This document shows, one piece after another, positions 35,293 through 44,269 of a stretch of DNA of 64,000 nucleotides. A program made the translations under genes and the position numbers. Where the stretch lies: assembly GCF_008629695.1 (NCBI RefSeq), contig NZ_VWSH01000003.1:309688-373687 (forward strand), written 5' to 3'. The notes under the pieces are model-generated. The model did not search any database. It saw nothing but the letters and a program-made list of their open reading frames with translations, and was not told where the DNA came from. Position 1 is the first letter of the stretch; the number at the start of each line of letters is the position of its first letter. The DNA is from Taibaiella lutea. GTDB lineage: Bacteria > Bacteroidota > Bacteroidia > Chitinophagales > Chitinophagaceae.

Positions 35293-35954
35293 AAATGCAT
35301 CACATTTTCAAGCAGCCAATATCCGGCAGCGGCTAATACTATCAAAACGGAAAAGCCTAAAATAACCTGTGTTATAGCTAAAGCAAAAGGGTTCTTTCGG
35401 ATATATTTACCCTTTAGCCAACCAAAAAGACCCATCAAAATAAACTCTGTAATTAAAAAAGCAACAATTCCAAAAATGCTTAAAATCAGACAGAGAAAAG
35501 GTAGTGAAATCAGATAAGCCCCTGTTAAAAAACCGAGACCTGTTTGCAATCCGCTTCGTCCCGCTCTCTTTAAATCAAGGCTTTCCCAATCCATATTATT
35601 TTCCCTGACCTCTTTCAGCCAATCTTCCTGCTCCTTCTTAACCTGTTGCATCATTTCATTTACCAGGCTTTCATCAATTCCAATACGCTTCAATCGTTCC
35701 GCGTCTTTCTGCGATTCTTCCTTTGCTATGGAAGGATGATTATGTTTGATTTCATTTTTCTCACCGCTATAACGTGCAAAGCCATATACAAAAGCGCCCA
35801 AACAAACAGTAATTGTAAACCAGACAAAAGCTTCTGTTAAGTCATTTCCAAAATAAAGGCTTATCAATGCACATGGAATAATAGGCAGTAACATACCGTC
35901 CGATATACCGGTAATATAATTTACCGTAGACAATGATGATTTTGACTTCGTCAT
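35289..35954 (-). CDS. VIT1/CCC1-family membrane transporter-like protein
   Basis: 221 aa with about five membrane helices. YITGISDGMLLPI near the N-terminus resembles the first helix of VIT1 iron/manganese transporters. A charged cytoplasmic segment (about 66-125) with Glu-rich helices matches the metal-binding domain position. AGRSGLQTGLGFLTGAYLISLP resembles the family's later helix. It probably moves Fe or Mn, though the divergence leaves some doubt. Confidence 0.65.
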   Translation of the reverse strand: MTKSKSSLSTVNYITGISDGMLLPIIPCALISLYFGNDLTEAFVWFTITVCLGAFVYGFARYSGEKNEIKHNHPSIAKEESQKDAERLKRIGIDESLVNEMMQQVKKEQEDWLKEVRENNMDWESLDLKRAGRSGLQTGLGFLTGAYLISLPFLCLILSIFGIVAFLITEFILMGLFGWLKGKYIRKNPFALAITQVILGFSVLIVLAAAGYWLLENVMHF

Positions 35955-36003
35955 GAAACAAATATAGCTGTCCTGTTTTAAATACTAAATATAATAGGAT
36001 AAA

Positions 36004-36036
36004 AAAAAGAGATGCCAATATCTGACATCTCTTTTT
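36004..36036 (-). terminator. Terminator of rocD
   Basis: Stem AAAAAGAGATG / CATCTCTTTTT (36004-36014 and 36026-36036), with a T tract on the minus strand, 18 bp beyond the rocD stop. Confidence 0.85.
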
Positions 36037-36053
36037 AAAAATTAAGTAGGATT

Positions 36054-37286
36054 TTATAAACACTTCAAACTTTTCTCAATTATACCAACGCATTCATCAA
36101 TCTGGTCTTTAGTAATAACCAATGGTGGTGCAAAACGTATTTTATCGCCATGTGTAGGCTTTGCCAGCAATCCGTTTTCCTTCAATTCCAGACATAGTTC
36201 CCAGGCTGCTTCCGGATTATCATGCTTGATAACAATGGCGTTCAGTAAGCCCTTACCTCTAACCAGAGCAATATTCGGATGATTCAATCCACGTAATTGT
36301 TCCCTGAAATATTCACCTAATTCCGCCGCATTTTCCATCATGTTTTCCTCCTTCAGAACTTCCAGTGCCGCAATAGCAACCTTACATGCCAAAGGATTAC
36401 CACCATAAGTAGAACCATGATCACCGGGTTGAATAGTCATCATAATTTCATTATCAGCCAGAACTGCAGAAACGGGTATAGTACCGCCGCTTAAAGCTTT
36501 TCCTAAAATCAAAACATCAGGACGTACGTTTTCATGATCACAGGCAAGCATTTTACCGGTACGCGCCAGACCTGTTTGTATTTCATCGGCAATAAATAAT
36601 ACATTGGCAGCTTTACACATGTCATAAGCCTTTGCCAGATAACCATCATCCGGCACATACACGCCCGCTTCGCCCTGGATAGGTTCTACTAAAAAAGCCG
36701 CTACATCTTTATCCTGCAAGGCAATTTCCAAAGCCCTGGTATCATTATAAGGAATGGTAACATAACCGGTAGTAAAAGGGCCAAAATCCTTACGTGCACT
36801 TTCGTCTGTACTGAAAGAAATTACATTTATAGTACGTCCGTGAAAATTACCTTCAACCGTAATAACTTTTGCCTTATTACTTTCAATACCTTTTACCTGA
36901 TATGCCCAACGACGTGCAAGCTTCAATGCCGTTTCAACAGCTTCAACGCCTGTATTCATGGGCAACACTTTATCATAACCAAAATAGCCGGTAATATATG
37001 CTGCATACTCACCCAATAAATCGCTATGGAAAGCACGGGAAGTTAAAGTCAGCTTTTGCGCCTGTTCTATCAATGTTTTGATAATCTTAGGATGGCAATG
37101 CCCCTGATTAACTGCCGAATATCCTGAAAGAAAATCGTAATATCTTTTACCTTCCACATCCCACATAAAAACACCTTCGCCACGATTGATAACAACCGGA
37201 AGCGGGTGGTAATTATGAGCACCAAATTGCTCTTCTCTTTCTATATATGACTGTGTCAACGGTTCCAAATGAGTAGTTGTATGCAT
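36054..37286 (-). CDS. rocD: Ornithine aminotransferase
   Basis: 410 aa, typical for ornithine--oxo-acid transaminase. The PLP lysine is K263 in [15 protein letters not shown], the cofactor Asp is in [14 protein letters not shown], and N111/T112 in [13 protein letters not shown] with FHGRT complete the class-III motif set. The N-terminal [12 protein letters not shown] and the later [15 protein letters not shown] are OAT-specific. It converts ornithine and 2-oxoglutarate to glutamate semialdehyde and glutamate. Monocistronic, with its own terminator. Confidence 0.94.
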   Translation of the reverse strand: MHTTTHLEPLTQSYIEREEQFGAHNYHPLPVVINRGEGVFMWDVEGKRYYDFLSGYSAVNQGHCHPKIIKTLIEQAQKLTLTSRAFHSDLLGEYAAYITGYFGYDKVLPMNTGVEAVETALKLARRWAYQVKGIESNKAKVITVEGNFHGRTINVISFSTDESARKDFGPFTTGYVTIPYNDTRALEIALQDKDVAAFLVEPIQGEAGVYVPDDGYLAKAYDMCKAANVLFIADEIQTGLARTGKMLACDHENVRPDVLILGKALSGGTIPVSAVLADNEIMMTIQPGDHGSTYGGNPLACKVAIAALEVLKEENMMENAAELGEYFREQLRGLNHPNIALVRGKGLLNAIVIKHDNPEAAWELCLELKENGLLAKPTHGDKIRFAPPLVITKDQIDECVGIIEKSLKCL

Positions 37287-37689
37287 CCCGCAAAGATAAT
37301 AATTATTTGCTTAGTCATGAGTTTCAGGTGATTGGTCATGTGCATCGGGTGAATGGACCTGTGCAACGGGTGAGTTGCCATGAGTCACGAGTGAATGGAC
37401 CTTTGCGTCGAGTGAATTGCCCTTTGCAACGGGTGAATTGCCTTGTGCATCGAGTGAATTGCTTATAGTCACGAGTGAACAAGCCTAAATTTCGAGTGAG
37501 TGGCTTTGAGTCTCGAGTGAACAAGCGTGAGTCTTGAGTGAACAGTTGTTTGACTTGTGCGCTTAGGAGTACGAATCAGTCAAGATAATCCGAAGTTACA
37601 GAAGACATTCCTGCATTTCCGAACATCATTCTGCAGCAAAAAGTGATTTCTCTGGTGAGTTAGAGTATATTTCCGGAGAAAAAGGATAT
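37287..37689. other. 403-bp gene-free region containing the 21-bp array
   Basis: Between rocD and the gamma carbonic anhydrase gene. About half is the 21-bp tandem array (37325-37545). The remainder has no hairpin or coding frame I would support. Short ORFs across the array exist only because 21 is divisible by three. Confidence 0.75.
37325..37545. repeat. 21-bp tandem repeat, ten full units plus a partial one
   Basis: GTGA words occur at 37328, 37349, 37370, 37391, 37412, 37433, 37454, 37475, 37496, 37517 and 37538, every 21 bp without exception. The consensus begins CGAGTGAATTGCC and continues TTTGCAT or similar. The first seven units are closest, the last three share GTGAACAAG. Because 21 is a multiple of three, both strands stay open as heptapeptide repeats (RVNCPLQ on plus, FTRCKGQ on minus). 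Confidence 0.95.
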
Positions 37690-38202
37690 TTACTTAAACC
37701 ATCCGCTGTACATGGTATAATTGTTGGCAATACGGGTGATTTCCCCTTCAATGAGTTCCGCGCTTATTTCTTTAACCTTTTTGGCCGGTACGCCCGCAAA
37801 AATACAACCGGCCGGCACTTTTGTATTTTCCAGAACCACAGCTCCTGCTGCAATAATGCTGTTGCTGCCAATTTCCACATTATCCATTACAATAGCCCCC
37901 ATGCCGATTAATACATTGTCGTTCACCGTACAGCCATGTACAATTGCATTATGGCCTACAGAGACATTATTGCCTAAATGGACTTTGGTTTTTTCGTAAG
38001 TAGCATGAATACAGGCGCCGTCCTGAATGTTGACTTTATTGCCCATGCGAATGCTGTTGACATCGCCACGCACTACTGCATTGAACCAGACACTGCAGTC
38101 TTCGCCCATTACCACATCACCTACAACGGTAGCATTGGGCGCTATAAAACAAGATTCGGGAATTTGAGGATCAACTCCTTTTACGGGAAGAATTACTGGC
38201 AT
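37690..38202 (-). CDS. Gamma-carbonic-anhydrase-family protein
   Basis: 170 aa left-handed beta-helix. The three metal-ligand positions are H66 (CIHATYE), H84 and H89 (VGHNAIVHG). The VVRGDVNSIRMGNKVNIQDG block and the AGVPAKKV tail are typical of YrdA/CaiE/PaaY-like members. Many such proteins have weak or no carbonic anhydrase activity, so the reaction is uncertain. It stands alone downstream of the 21-bp array. Confidence 0.85.
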   Translation of the reverse strand: MPVILPVKGVDPQIPESCFIAPNATVVGDVVMGEDCSVWFNAVVRGDVNSIRMGNKVNIQDGACIHATYEKTKVHLGNNVSVGHNAIVHGCTVNDNVLIGMGAIVMDNVEIGSNSIIAAGAVVLENTKVPAGCIFAGVPAKKVKEISAELIEGEITRIANNYTMYSGWFK

Positions 38203-38316
38203 AATAATTAAAATTCAAAAGTAAAAATTTTGCTTCGCACTAATATTATTGAAAAATAGAAATTGAATAACGGAGCAAGTATTAAGATTAATAAATCCAG
38301 ATTCTAATGTTTGTCA

Positions 38317-40080
38317 TCAAAATCCATCATATTCCTTTCTGGCAATATTCAGCCTCAATCCGCCATACATGGTCACGGAGTTAGCAACACCAATAATGCC
38401 GTTATCAAAATTTCCTTTAGTATAAATGGCACCTGCTTCAAGAAACAGATTTGGCCTCAATTCATAAGCTGCATTGACATTTCCATAAAGGCCTTTCCAT
38501 TGTTGTCCGGCAGTTAATCCGAAATCTTCTTCTCCGCTTCTTGTTTGTGTAGATTGGAAAATATTATTGCCATAATTTAAAGCGCCTGTACTGTCAGTTC
38601 CCCGCATAGAATAAATAACTTTCGCTGAAAGATACAATTTCGTTAAAGGCTGGTATTTTATAATGCCTATGAACTCTGCAAAACCTGCACCATAAGGGTG
38701 TGCAAGTGGCTGGTTATAATTTGCATAATTCGTAATGCTGTCATTGGAAGCATAAGTAAAAGGACGAACTACATTAACCTCGGCCTGCAAATCAAGATTG
38801 GAAATGCTGAACGCATTGAAATATTTAGCCCCAAATTGAACACCGAATTGATTGCCCCACCATCCGTCGCTTATCTTATCAAACTTTAACTGATCGAAAT
38901 AAGCCTGACCATATAACTGCAAACGTCGTAATGCCAATGCTTTGAAATTGAAACCCAGAGAAGTTTTTTGATTTGCACCCAGTGCCCTTGCTGTAGTATT
39001 GTAGAATATTACAGGTACTAAGTTCTGAACCTGAAAATTATCTTTTTGTGAGAATAAGGTTGACTCAAATAAACCGACATTCAACCAGGGCAAAACATTC
39101 ATGCTTGCCTGATTAAAAGTAGCATAGCTATGCGGTAACTGCCTGTCGATACCTCTTAAATATTGTGGCGTCAATTCCAGGTAAAGTGTCTCGTACATCA
39201 GCTTCCAGACATTGGCACGCAATCTGAGGAAGGTTGCCGGAGCGCCAAAATCAGAATGAAAAAGACTTCGCATACCATCGCCCGAAAATTGCTTGTCGAA
39301 GCCAAAAGTTACATTGAGGTGTTCGTGCAACGCGGCCACATCCACATAACCCCTTGCTATTAAATTATCAAAAGTGCTGTTAGATTGAGCAGTACCTTGA
39401 TAAGGTGTAAAGTAATCGTTTCCGGCAAATGCCTGATATTTATTGGCATAGTTATATACGAAACCTGGCGGTTTTTCCTGATTGTCGGCTAACATGGAGT
39501 AGAAGCCTATCCTGCTGAATATCTTTCCACGGAATTCCACGCCTCTGGTGTTGATATATTTAAGACCATCTACATGATTTTCCTTCATTCCTTCAACATA
39601 CAAAACAGGATTTACCACCAGGTATAAGCCATCTGTATTGACATGTACCATGTCGGGTTGTTTCTCATAAAAGTATTTCAGTATTGGCATTTTAGAATTG
39701 ATAGCGCCATCATCTCCCTCCGCAGTTTCAGACCATTCGCCACTAATGGAAATGGCTCTTTCGATATCATAATAGTCAATGTTATTAATAGCGCTGCCAG
39801 GGGCACTTGCTATTCTTCGCAAACTTGTAAGGAATTGAACTGCACCTTTGCGAGGAATAGGCTTGAATGAGGTATAGAAATCATCGGAAAGAACGCCATT
39901 CATAGTTTCCAGTCTGTCTAAAAGATGATACTCCGGTGTATTTAATGGCAGATAAGTAGTTTGAGCCATGACGGCTTTACATGTTATTATCGACAAAAAA
40001 GAATAGAGTAGCGCTTTTTTCAATGCAGGAGGAATTTTATTCGGGTTATCGATTTGATGAATGACAAGATATTTCAACAA
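38317..40080 (-). CDS. RemB/Wzi-like outer-membrane beta-barrel protein
   Basis: 587 aa. The N-terminal region contains a hydrophobic segment (about 24-40, cleaved near AVMAQ) preceded by an unusually long N-terminus, so the true start may be an internal methionine. The rest is rich in alternating amphipathic strands with aromatic residues. SGDGMRSLFHSDFGAPATFLRL and WKLMYETLYLEL match the conserved centre of the capsule-assembly Wzi family and gliding protein RemB. It is probably an outer-membrane barrel for surface polysaccharide. Role inferred. Confidence 0.7.
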   Translation of the reverse strand: MLKYLVIHQIDNPNKIPPALKKALLYSFLSIITCKAVMAQTTYLPLNTPEYHLLDRLETMNGVLSDDFYTSFKPIPRKGAVQFLTSLRRIASAPGSAINNIDYYDIERAISISGEWSETAEGDDGAINSKMPILKYFYEKQPDMVHVNTDGLYLVVNPVLYVEGMKENHVDGLKYINTRGVEFRGKIFSRIGFYSMLADNQEKPPGFVYNYANKYQAFAGNDYFTPYQGTAQSNSTFDNLIARGYVDVAALHEHLNVTFGFDKQFSGDGMRSLFHSDFGAPATFLRLRANVWKLMYETLYLELTPQYLRGIDRQLPHSYATFNQASMNVLPWLNVGLFESTLFSQKDNFQVQNLVPVIFYNTTARALGANQKTSLGFNFKALALRRLQLYGQAYFDQLKFDKISDGWWGNQFGVQFGAKYFNAFSISNLDLQAEVNVVRPFTYASNDSITNYANYNQPLAHPYGAGFAEFIGIIKYQPLTKLYLSAKVIYSMRGTDSTGALNYGNNIFQSTQTRSGEEDFGLTAGQQWKGLYGNVNAAYELRPNLFLEAGAIYTKGNFDNGIIGVANSVTMYGGLRLNIARKEYDGF

Positions 40081-40103
40081 GTATTTGCAGGGTAAAGATA
40101 AAA

Positions 40104-40133
40104 AAAATGAGAAGACACACGCCTTCTCATTTT
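40104..40133 (-). terminator. Terminator of the nuo operon
   Basis: Stem AAAATGAGAAG / CTTCTCATTTT (40104-40114 and 40123-40133) with an 8-nt loop, followed on the minus strand by a run of T. It lies about 29 bp beyond the nuoN stop. Confidence 0.85.
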
Positions 40134-40161
40134 GTTATCAATTCATTTTGAGTAAATAAAA

Positions 40162-41556
40162 TCAGTTGGTAAGCCATCCGATTAAAACATCGGGCATAAT
40201 ACCGATTAATAATACAATGACAACTACTATACCAAGCACTACTTTATCTGTGGATGTTACTTCCATTGCCATTTCGGGATCGCCTTTTTTGAAATACATA
40301 GCCATCAGTACTTTGAAATAATAATAAACACTGACTGCTGCCATTATCAGGGCAAATATAACCAGCCATGCCATATTCGTATTTTGTTCCATAACAGCAG
40401 TTAATACAAAATATTTGGCGAAGAAACCGCCCGTTAATGGAATACCTGCGAGGGAGAATAAAAATATAGAAGCAGCAAAGGCGAGGAAAGGTTCTTTTTT
40501 TGCAAGGCCGTTAAAACCATCGTAAGTATAATCTTTCAGCTTCATTAATACAGCGAACATACCAATGGTAGCTACACTATAGGCAACAGAATAGATGATT
40601 AAACCTTTCATGCCGGTTGCATTTACAGACAAAACCGCAAATAACATAAAACCTGCCTGAGCAATGGAAGAATAAGCAAGCATACGTTTCACGCTTTGCT
40701 GGAATACGGCTGTGATATTTCCTATGAATAAAGTTAACGCCGTAACGATAGATAAAACCAGTGACCAATGTGCGTTAATGCCTCCGAACGATTGACTGAA
40801 CAAACGGAAGAAAGCCATGAAAACACCTGCTTTTACTATGGTTGCCATTATAGCAGTGAAAGGTGTCGGTGCGCCGTCATAAACATCAGGCGTCCAGAAA
40901 TGCATAGGCGCTGCCGATACTTTAAATCCGAATGCGACGATCAGAAATAGAATTCCCGCCAAAGCCATCATATTCATGCCGCCCGGTTCCATGAAATTGA
41001 ACTTAGTAATATCGAAAGTGTGCATCGCGCCATACAACAGGCAAATTCCCATTAAAAGAATACCGGTTGAAAAAGAACCCATCAAAAAGTATTTCAAAGA
41101 AGCTTCACTGCTTTTCAGACTTTTTTTATCGCTACCCGCTAAAATATATTGAGGAATAGAAAGGATTTCGATTCCTAAGAATAAGATTAAAAGATTGCTA
41201 TAGCCTGTCAATAGATTTGCACCACAAAGAATAAAAAAGATAAGGCTGTAATATTCACCTACATGCTGACCAACGCGTTCAATATTTTTACCACAAAGCA
41301 ATACATACAGAAACGTAATGAAAGTCATCAGCGTATTGAACCAGATGGAAACAGAATCATATCGTAACATGCTGCCAAAAAGGGTTGTGTCGCCGTTGGC
41401 ATTGTGCATTACTTCGCATAACTCATAAACATTGACACCCACTAATATTGCCAGTAAAAAGGCAGCTATAAGTGAAAATGTTTTTTTCTCTTTAACCGAT
41501 AATGCGGCGAACATCATGATAACGCCGAATAATGCAGATGCTATTAATGGTTTCAT
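40162..41556 (-). CDS. nuoN: NADH-quinone oxidoreductase subunit N
   Basis: 464 aa with about 13-14 membrane helices of the Mrp-antiporter type. The conserved helix-7/8 region is LKYFLMGSFSTGILLMG, with FKVSAAPMHFWTPDVYDGAPTP and KRMLAYSSIAQAGFM typical of proton-pumping subunits N, M and L. It is one of three antiporter-like subunits of complex I. Last gene of the operon, followed by the terminator. Confidence 0.95.
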   Translation of the reverse strand: MKPLIASALFGVIMMFAALSVKEKKTFSLIAAFLLAILVGVNVYELCEVMHNANGDTTLFGSMLRYDSVSIWFNTLMTFITFLYVLLCGKNIERVGQHVGEYYSLIFFILCGANLLTGYSNLLILFLGIEILSIPQYILAGSDKKSLKSSEASLKYFLMGSFSTGILLMGICLLYGAMHTFDITKFNFMEPGGMNMMALAGILFLIVAFGFKVSAAPMHFWTPDVYDGAPTPFTAIMATIVKAGVFMAFFRLFSQSFGGINAHWSLVLSIVTALTLFIGNITAVFQQSVKRMLAYSSIAQAGFMLFAVLSVNATGMKGLIIYSVAYSVATIGMFAVLMKLKDYTYDGFNGLAKKEPFLAFAASIFLFSLAGIPLTGGFFAKYFVLTAVMEQNTNMAWLVIFALIMAAVSVYYYFKVLMAMYFKKGDPEMAMEVTSTDKVVLGIVVVIVLLIGIMPDVLIGWLTN

Positions 41557-41645
41557 ATTTAACCTACCCTCAAAAGGGTTTTTGTACTATTAATTTTTTA
41601 TATCTCTATACTTGTTGGCGGAAATATCAACAAGGCGGAAAATAT

Positions 41646-43061
41646 TTATTTTAAAATCCCCATCAGCAAATTAGGATACACGCCTAATACCAGGATGATA
41701 GCAATGATAATCACGATACCTATCAGTTCATTTTTGCTTACATCTTTAATAACATCTCCTGTTTTCGATTCACCATAGGCAACTTTCTGAACCATGTTCA
41801 AAGTATAAACCGCACCCAATATCACACCAAGCCCTGCTAATACCATGAAAGTAATGTGATTGGGATTGGCACTTTGGAAAATGCCATGGAATAACATAAA
41901 CTCTCCTATAAATCCATTCGTAAGAGGCAGTGCAATATTTGCAAAAGCAATAATAACCAATGCAATTGTCATTGTCGGGGCAGTACCAGCCATGCCACCT
42001 AATTCTTTCAGGTTGCGTGTTCCGTAACGTTGTTCAATCATGGCAACGATTAACCACATTCCGGTAATATTTATACCGTGGTTAAACATCTGAACCATTA
42101 AACCATTGTGTGCAATGTCTGTATTGGCAAAAATGCCTAAAGCCATCAACCCGATGTGAGCGATAGAAGAATAAGCAATCAGGCGTTTAATATCTGTCTG
42201 AACCCATGCCAATAAAGAAGCATAGATAATGCCGATAACAGCTAAAATCATAACTGTATTGGACCAGTATGCTGTCCCTGCAGGGAAAATATCTACCAGC
42301 CAATTAACCGTTGCAAACAAACCCATTTTCACCATCAATGCACTTAAAATAACGGTTACAGGTGTTGCAGATTGTTCATAGGTATCGGGTTGCCACGTAT
42401 GGAAAGGAAAGATGGGCATTTTTATACCAAAGGCGATGAAAAACAATCCGAATAATATTTGTTGCTGCATTGCAGGTAAAGATGCTCCGGTTTGTTTTAT
42501 CGCTTCCCAACCGAACGAACGGTCAGGAGTTTGAAGGTATAAAAAGATAATGCCGGATAGCATAATCAAACTGCCTAAAAAAGTGTACACAAAGAATTTG
42601 AATGTTACTTTGATACGTTTTTCTCCACCCCAGGTAGAACAAAGGAAATAAACAGGAATTAAAGCTAATTCCCAGAAGAAATAGAACAGCAACAAATCAT
42701 GCGCAAGAAAAACACCCATCAAACCGGCTTGCGTCATCAGCATCAAACCCATAAAGCGATTCAGGCCTTCAACAGGTTTGTTCCATTGAGAAATGAATAC
42801 AACCGGAAAAATGATTGCAGTCAATAATGTAAGCATTAAACTCATGCTTTCACCCTTCAGATTAAAGTGCGCGCCTAAAGATGTAATCCAGTTATGCTCA
42901 TAAGTCAAGTCATTCATGGTACCTATCTGACAGGCAACTCCTGCTACTATCAATGTGATTAAAGACGTGACCAATGCCCATCCTTTTACGCTTTCACTTT
43001 TCCAGAGAAAACTGATGAGGCCGGATACAAACGGGATTAAGATTAATAGTAAGAGTATCAT
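41646..43061 (-). CDS. nuoM: NADH-quinone oxidoreductase subunit M
   Basis: 471 aa antiporter-like subunit. Motifs: FFWELALIPVYFL with the essential helix-5 Glu, FGIKMPIFPFHTWQPDTYEQSATP and IKRLIAYSSIAHIGLM. It is homologous to NuoN and NuoL and pumps protons in the membrane arm. It lies 89 bp upstream of nuoN and is separated from nuoL by an inserted gene plus 249 bp without features. Confidence 0.95.
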   Translation of the reverse strand: MILLLLILIPFVSGLISFLWKSESVKGWALVTSLITLIVAGVACQIGTMNDLTYEHNWITSLGAHFNLKGESMSLMLTLLTAIIFPVVFISQWNKPVEGLNRFMGLMLMTQAGLMGVFLAHDLLLFYFFWELALIPVYFLCSTWGGEKRIKVTFKFFVYTFLGSLIMLSGIIFLYLQTPDRSFGWEAIKQTGASLPAMQQQILFGLFFIAFGIKMPIFPFHTWQPDTYEQSATPVTVILSALMVKMGLFATVNWLVDIFPAGTAYWSNTVMILAVIGIIYASLLAWVQTDIKRLIAYSSIAHIGLMALGIFANTDIAHNGLMVQMFNHGINITGMWLIVAMIEQRYGTRNLKELGGMAGTAPTMTIALVIIAFANIALPLTNGFIGEFMLFHGIFQSANPNHITFMVLAGLGVILGAVYTLNMVQKVAYGESKTGDVIKDVSKNELIGIVIIIAIILVLGVYPNLLMGILK

Positions 43062-43310
43062 TGCTGTATTTGAACTGTGTATTTAATATTTGTTTGGTTT
43101 CAAGTTGAAACCGGTTATTTTTTATCTTTTAATTACTGTAGTAATTGTTTTGCCGGAGTCTGAACTACTTTGCCATCACGCTCCACAGCTAATTAATTTA
43201 TTTTTTAACACTTTTATCATTTTTGATCCCAACGGACAAGTCATGGATTTAATTCCGTCTTGGCCTACTATGATATGATTAGCGACCATATTAACACTAT
43301 CATAAAAATG

Positions 43311-44264
43311 TCAGTATTCATAGTAATTATTTTCCATAGAAAATGTCCACCCAGAAAAACTGCCAATATTACCCTCTACTCTAAACCCTGTTTTAAAATC
43401 GGAAGCAAGATTATGTCTTTTACCAACAATCCAATTGCCGTAAGAATTAGCTATCATTTTTTCATACAAATCAAATTCTGTTGCATTAGTATTGCAAAGT
43501 TTCCCATTACATCTCACGTCGCTGATTTTCCCATTTGCGTCCACTTTGAAAGTAATATAACTTAATAGACGTTTTGTTACCTCGTTACTCAATTTAATAT
43601 TGTTATCCTTAATTAATTTCTCAACCTTTCCATTATAATATGGCTGAGCAACGATACATTTTAACCAATCTACATTCTTTAAATTCACTATTTTCTTTTT
43701 CCCAATTGAATCCCATGTTGTAAGTTTAATTAGACCATAATCCCATACTTCTTCCTCGGCGATTTGACCATTGCTATAAAACCATTGAGATGTGTCAACC
43801 CAAACCCCTTTCGTTCCTGCATAATACATCGCAACATCTTGTTCAAAAGCCTTAATCAAAGCCATTCCTTCTTTTTTTATTTTCCCTATTAATGCTGTAT
43901 CATTGGAATATTTTTCATTAGCCTTTAACATATTATCATCATACCACATTTTCCAATTACCTATCTTATAATCTAAATAATATTCTCCTTCTCTAAATTT
44001 ATTTCCATTTTCATGATAATAGACAAAATGACCTTGTTTCTCATTTTTACCATTATAGCTTCCGATAGTTTTTAGTTGTCCTGTTAAATAATAATCATAA
44101 ACATTCCAAAATCCATTTGCAAAAAAAGCTTTTCTGAGAAAAGAAGCGCTATCTTTTACCGTCTTTTGTTCTCCTTCATTACAGAAATAAGTAAGTGTAT
44201 CTTGTGCCTTTACAAAAGTGCTTAACAACATACAAAAACCGAGTAATAAAAATTTGCTCCTCAT
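43311..44264 (-). CDS. Secreted YwqK/MORN-type protein with TonB-C-like tail, inserted between nuoL and nuoM
   Basis: 317 aa from the ATG at 44264. A longer frame to 44384 would overlap nuoL. Signal peptide (about 1-21), then YwqK/MORN-like repeats (YYLTGQLKTIGSYNGKNEKQ, HENGNKFREGEYY, YSNGQIAEEEVWDYG). The C-terminus (ITFKVDANGKISDVRCNG) resembles the TonB C-terminal-like fold of many Bacteroidota secreted proteins. Its ATG is only 5 bp after the nuoL stop. It is not a complex I subunit, and its composition is visibly more A/T rich than the nuo genes. Function unknown. Confidence 0.75.
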   Translation of the reverse strand: MRSKFLLLGFCMLLSTFVKAQDTLTYFCNEGEQKTVKDSASFLRKAFFANGFWNVYDYYLTGQLKTIGSYNGKNEKQGHFVYYHENGNKFREGEYYLDYKIGNWKMWYDDNMLKANEKYSNDTALIGKIKKEGMALIKAFEQDVAMYYAGTKGVWVDTSQWFYSNGQIAEEEVWDYGLIKLTTWDSIGKKKIVNLKNVDWLKCIVAQPYYNGKVEKLIKDNNIKLSNEVTKRLLSYITFKVDANGKISDVRCNGKLCNTNATEFDLYEKMIANSYGNWIVGKRHNLASDFKTGFRVEGNIGSFSGWTFSMENNYYEY

Positions 44265-44269
44265 TCCAA

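Noticed and set aside
37277-37524. Short coding frames on both strands across the 21-bp array
   Set aside because: They stay open only because the unit is 21 bp. No ribosome-binding site or conserved start was found.
43090-43280. Small plus-strand frame between the YwqK gene and nuoM
   Set aside because: No ribosome-binding site, composition like non-coding DNA, opposite to the operon.
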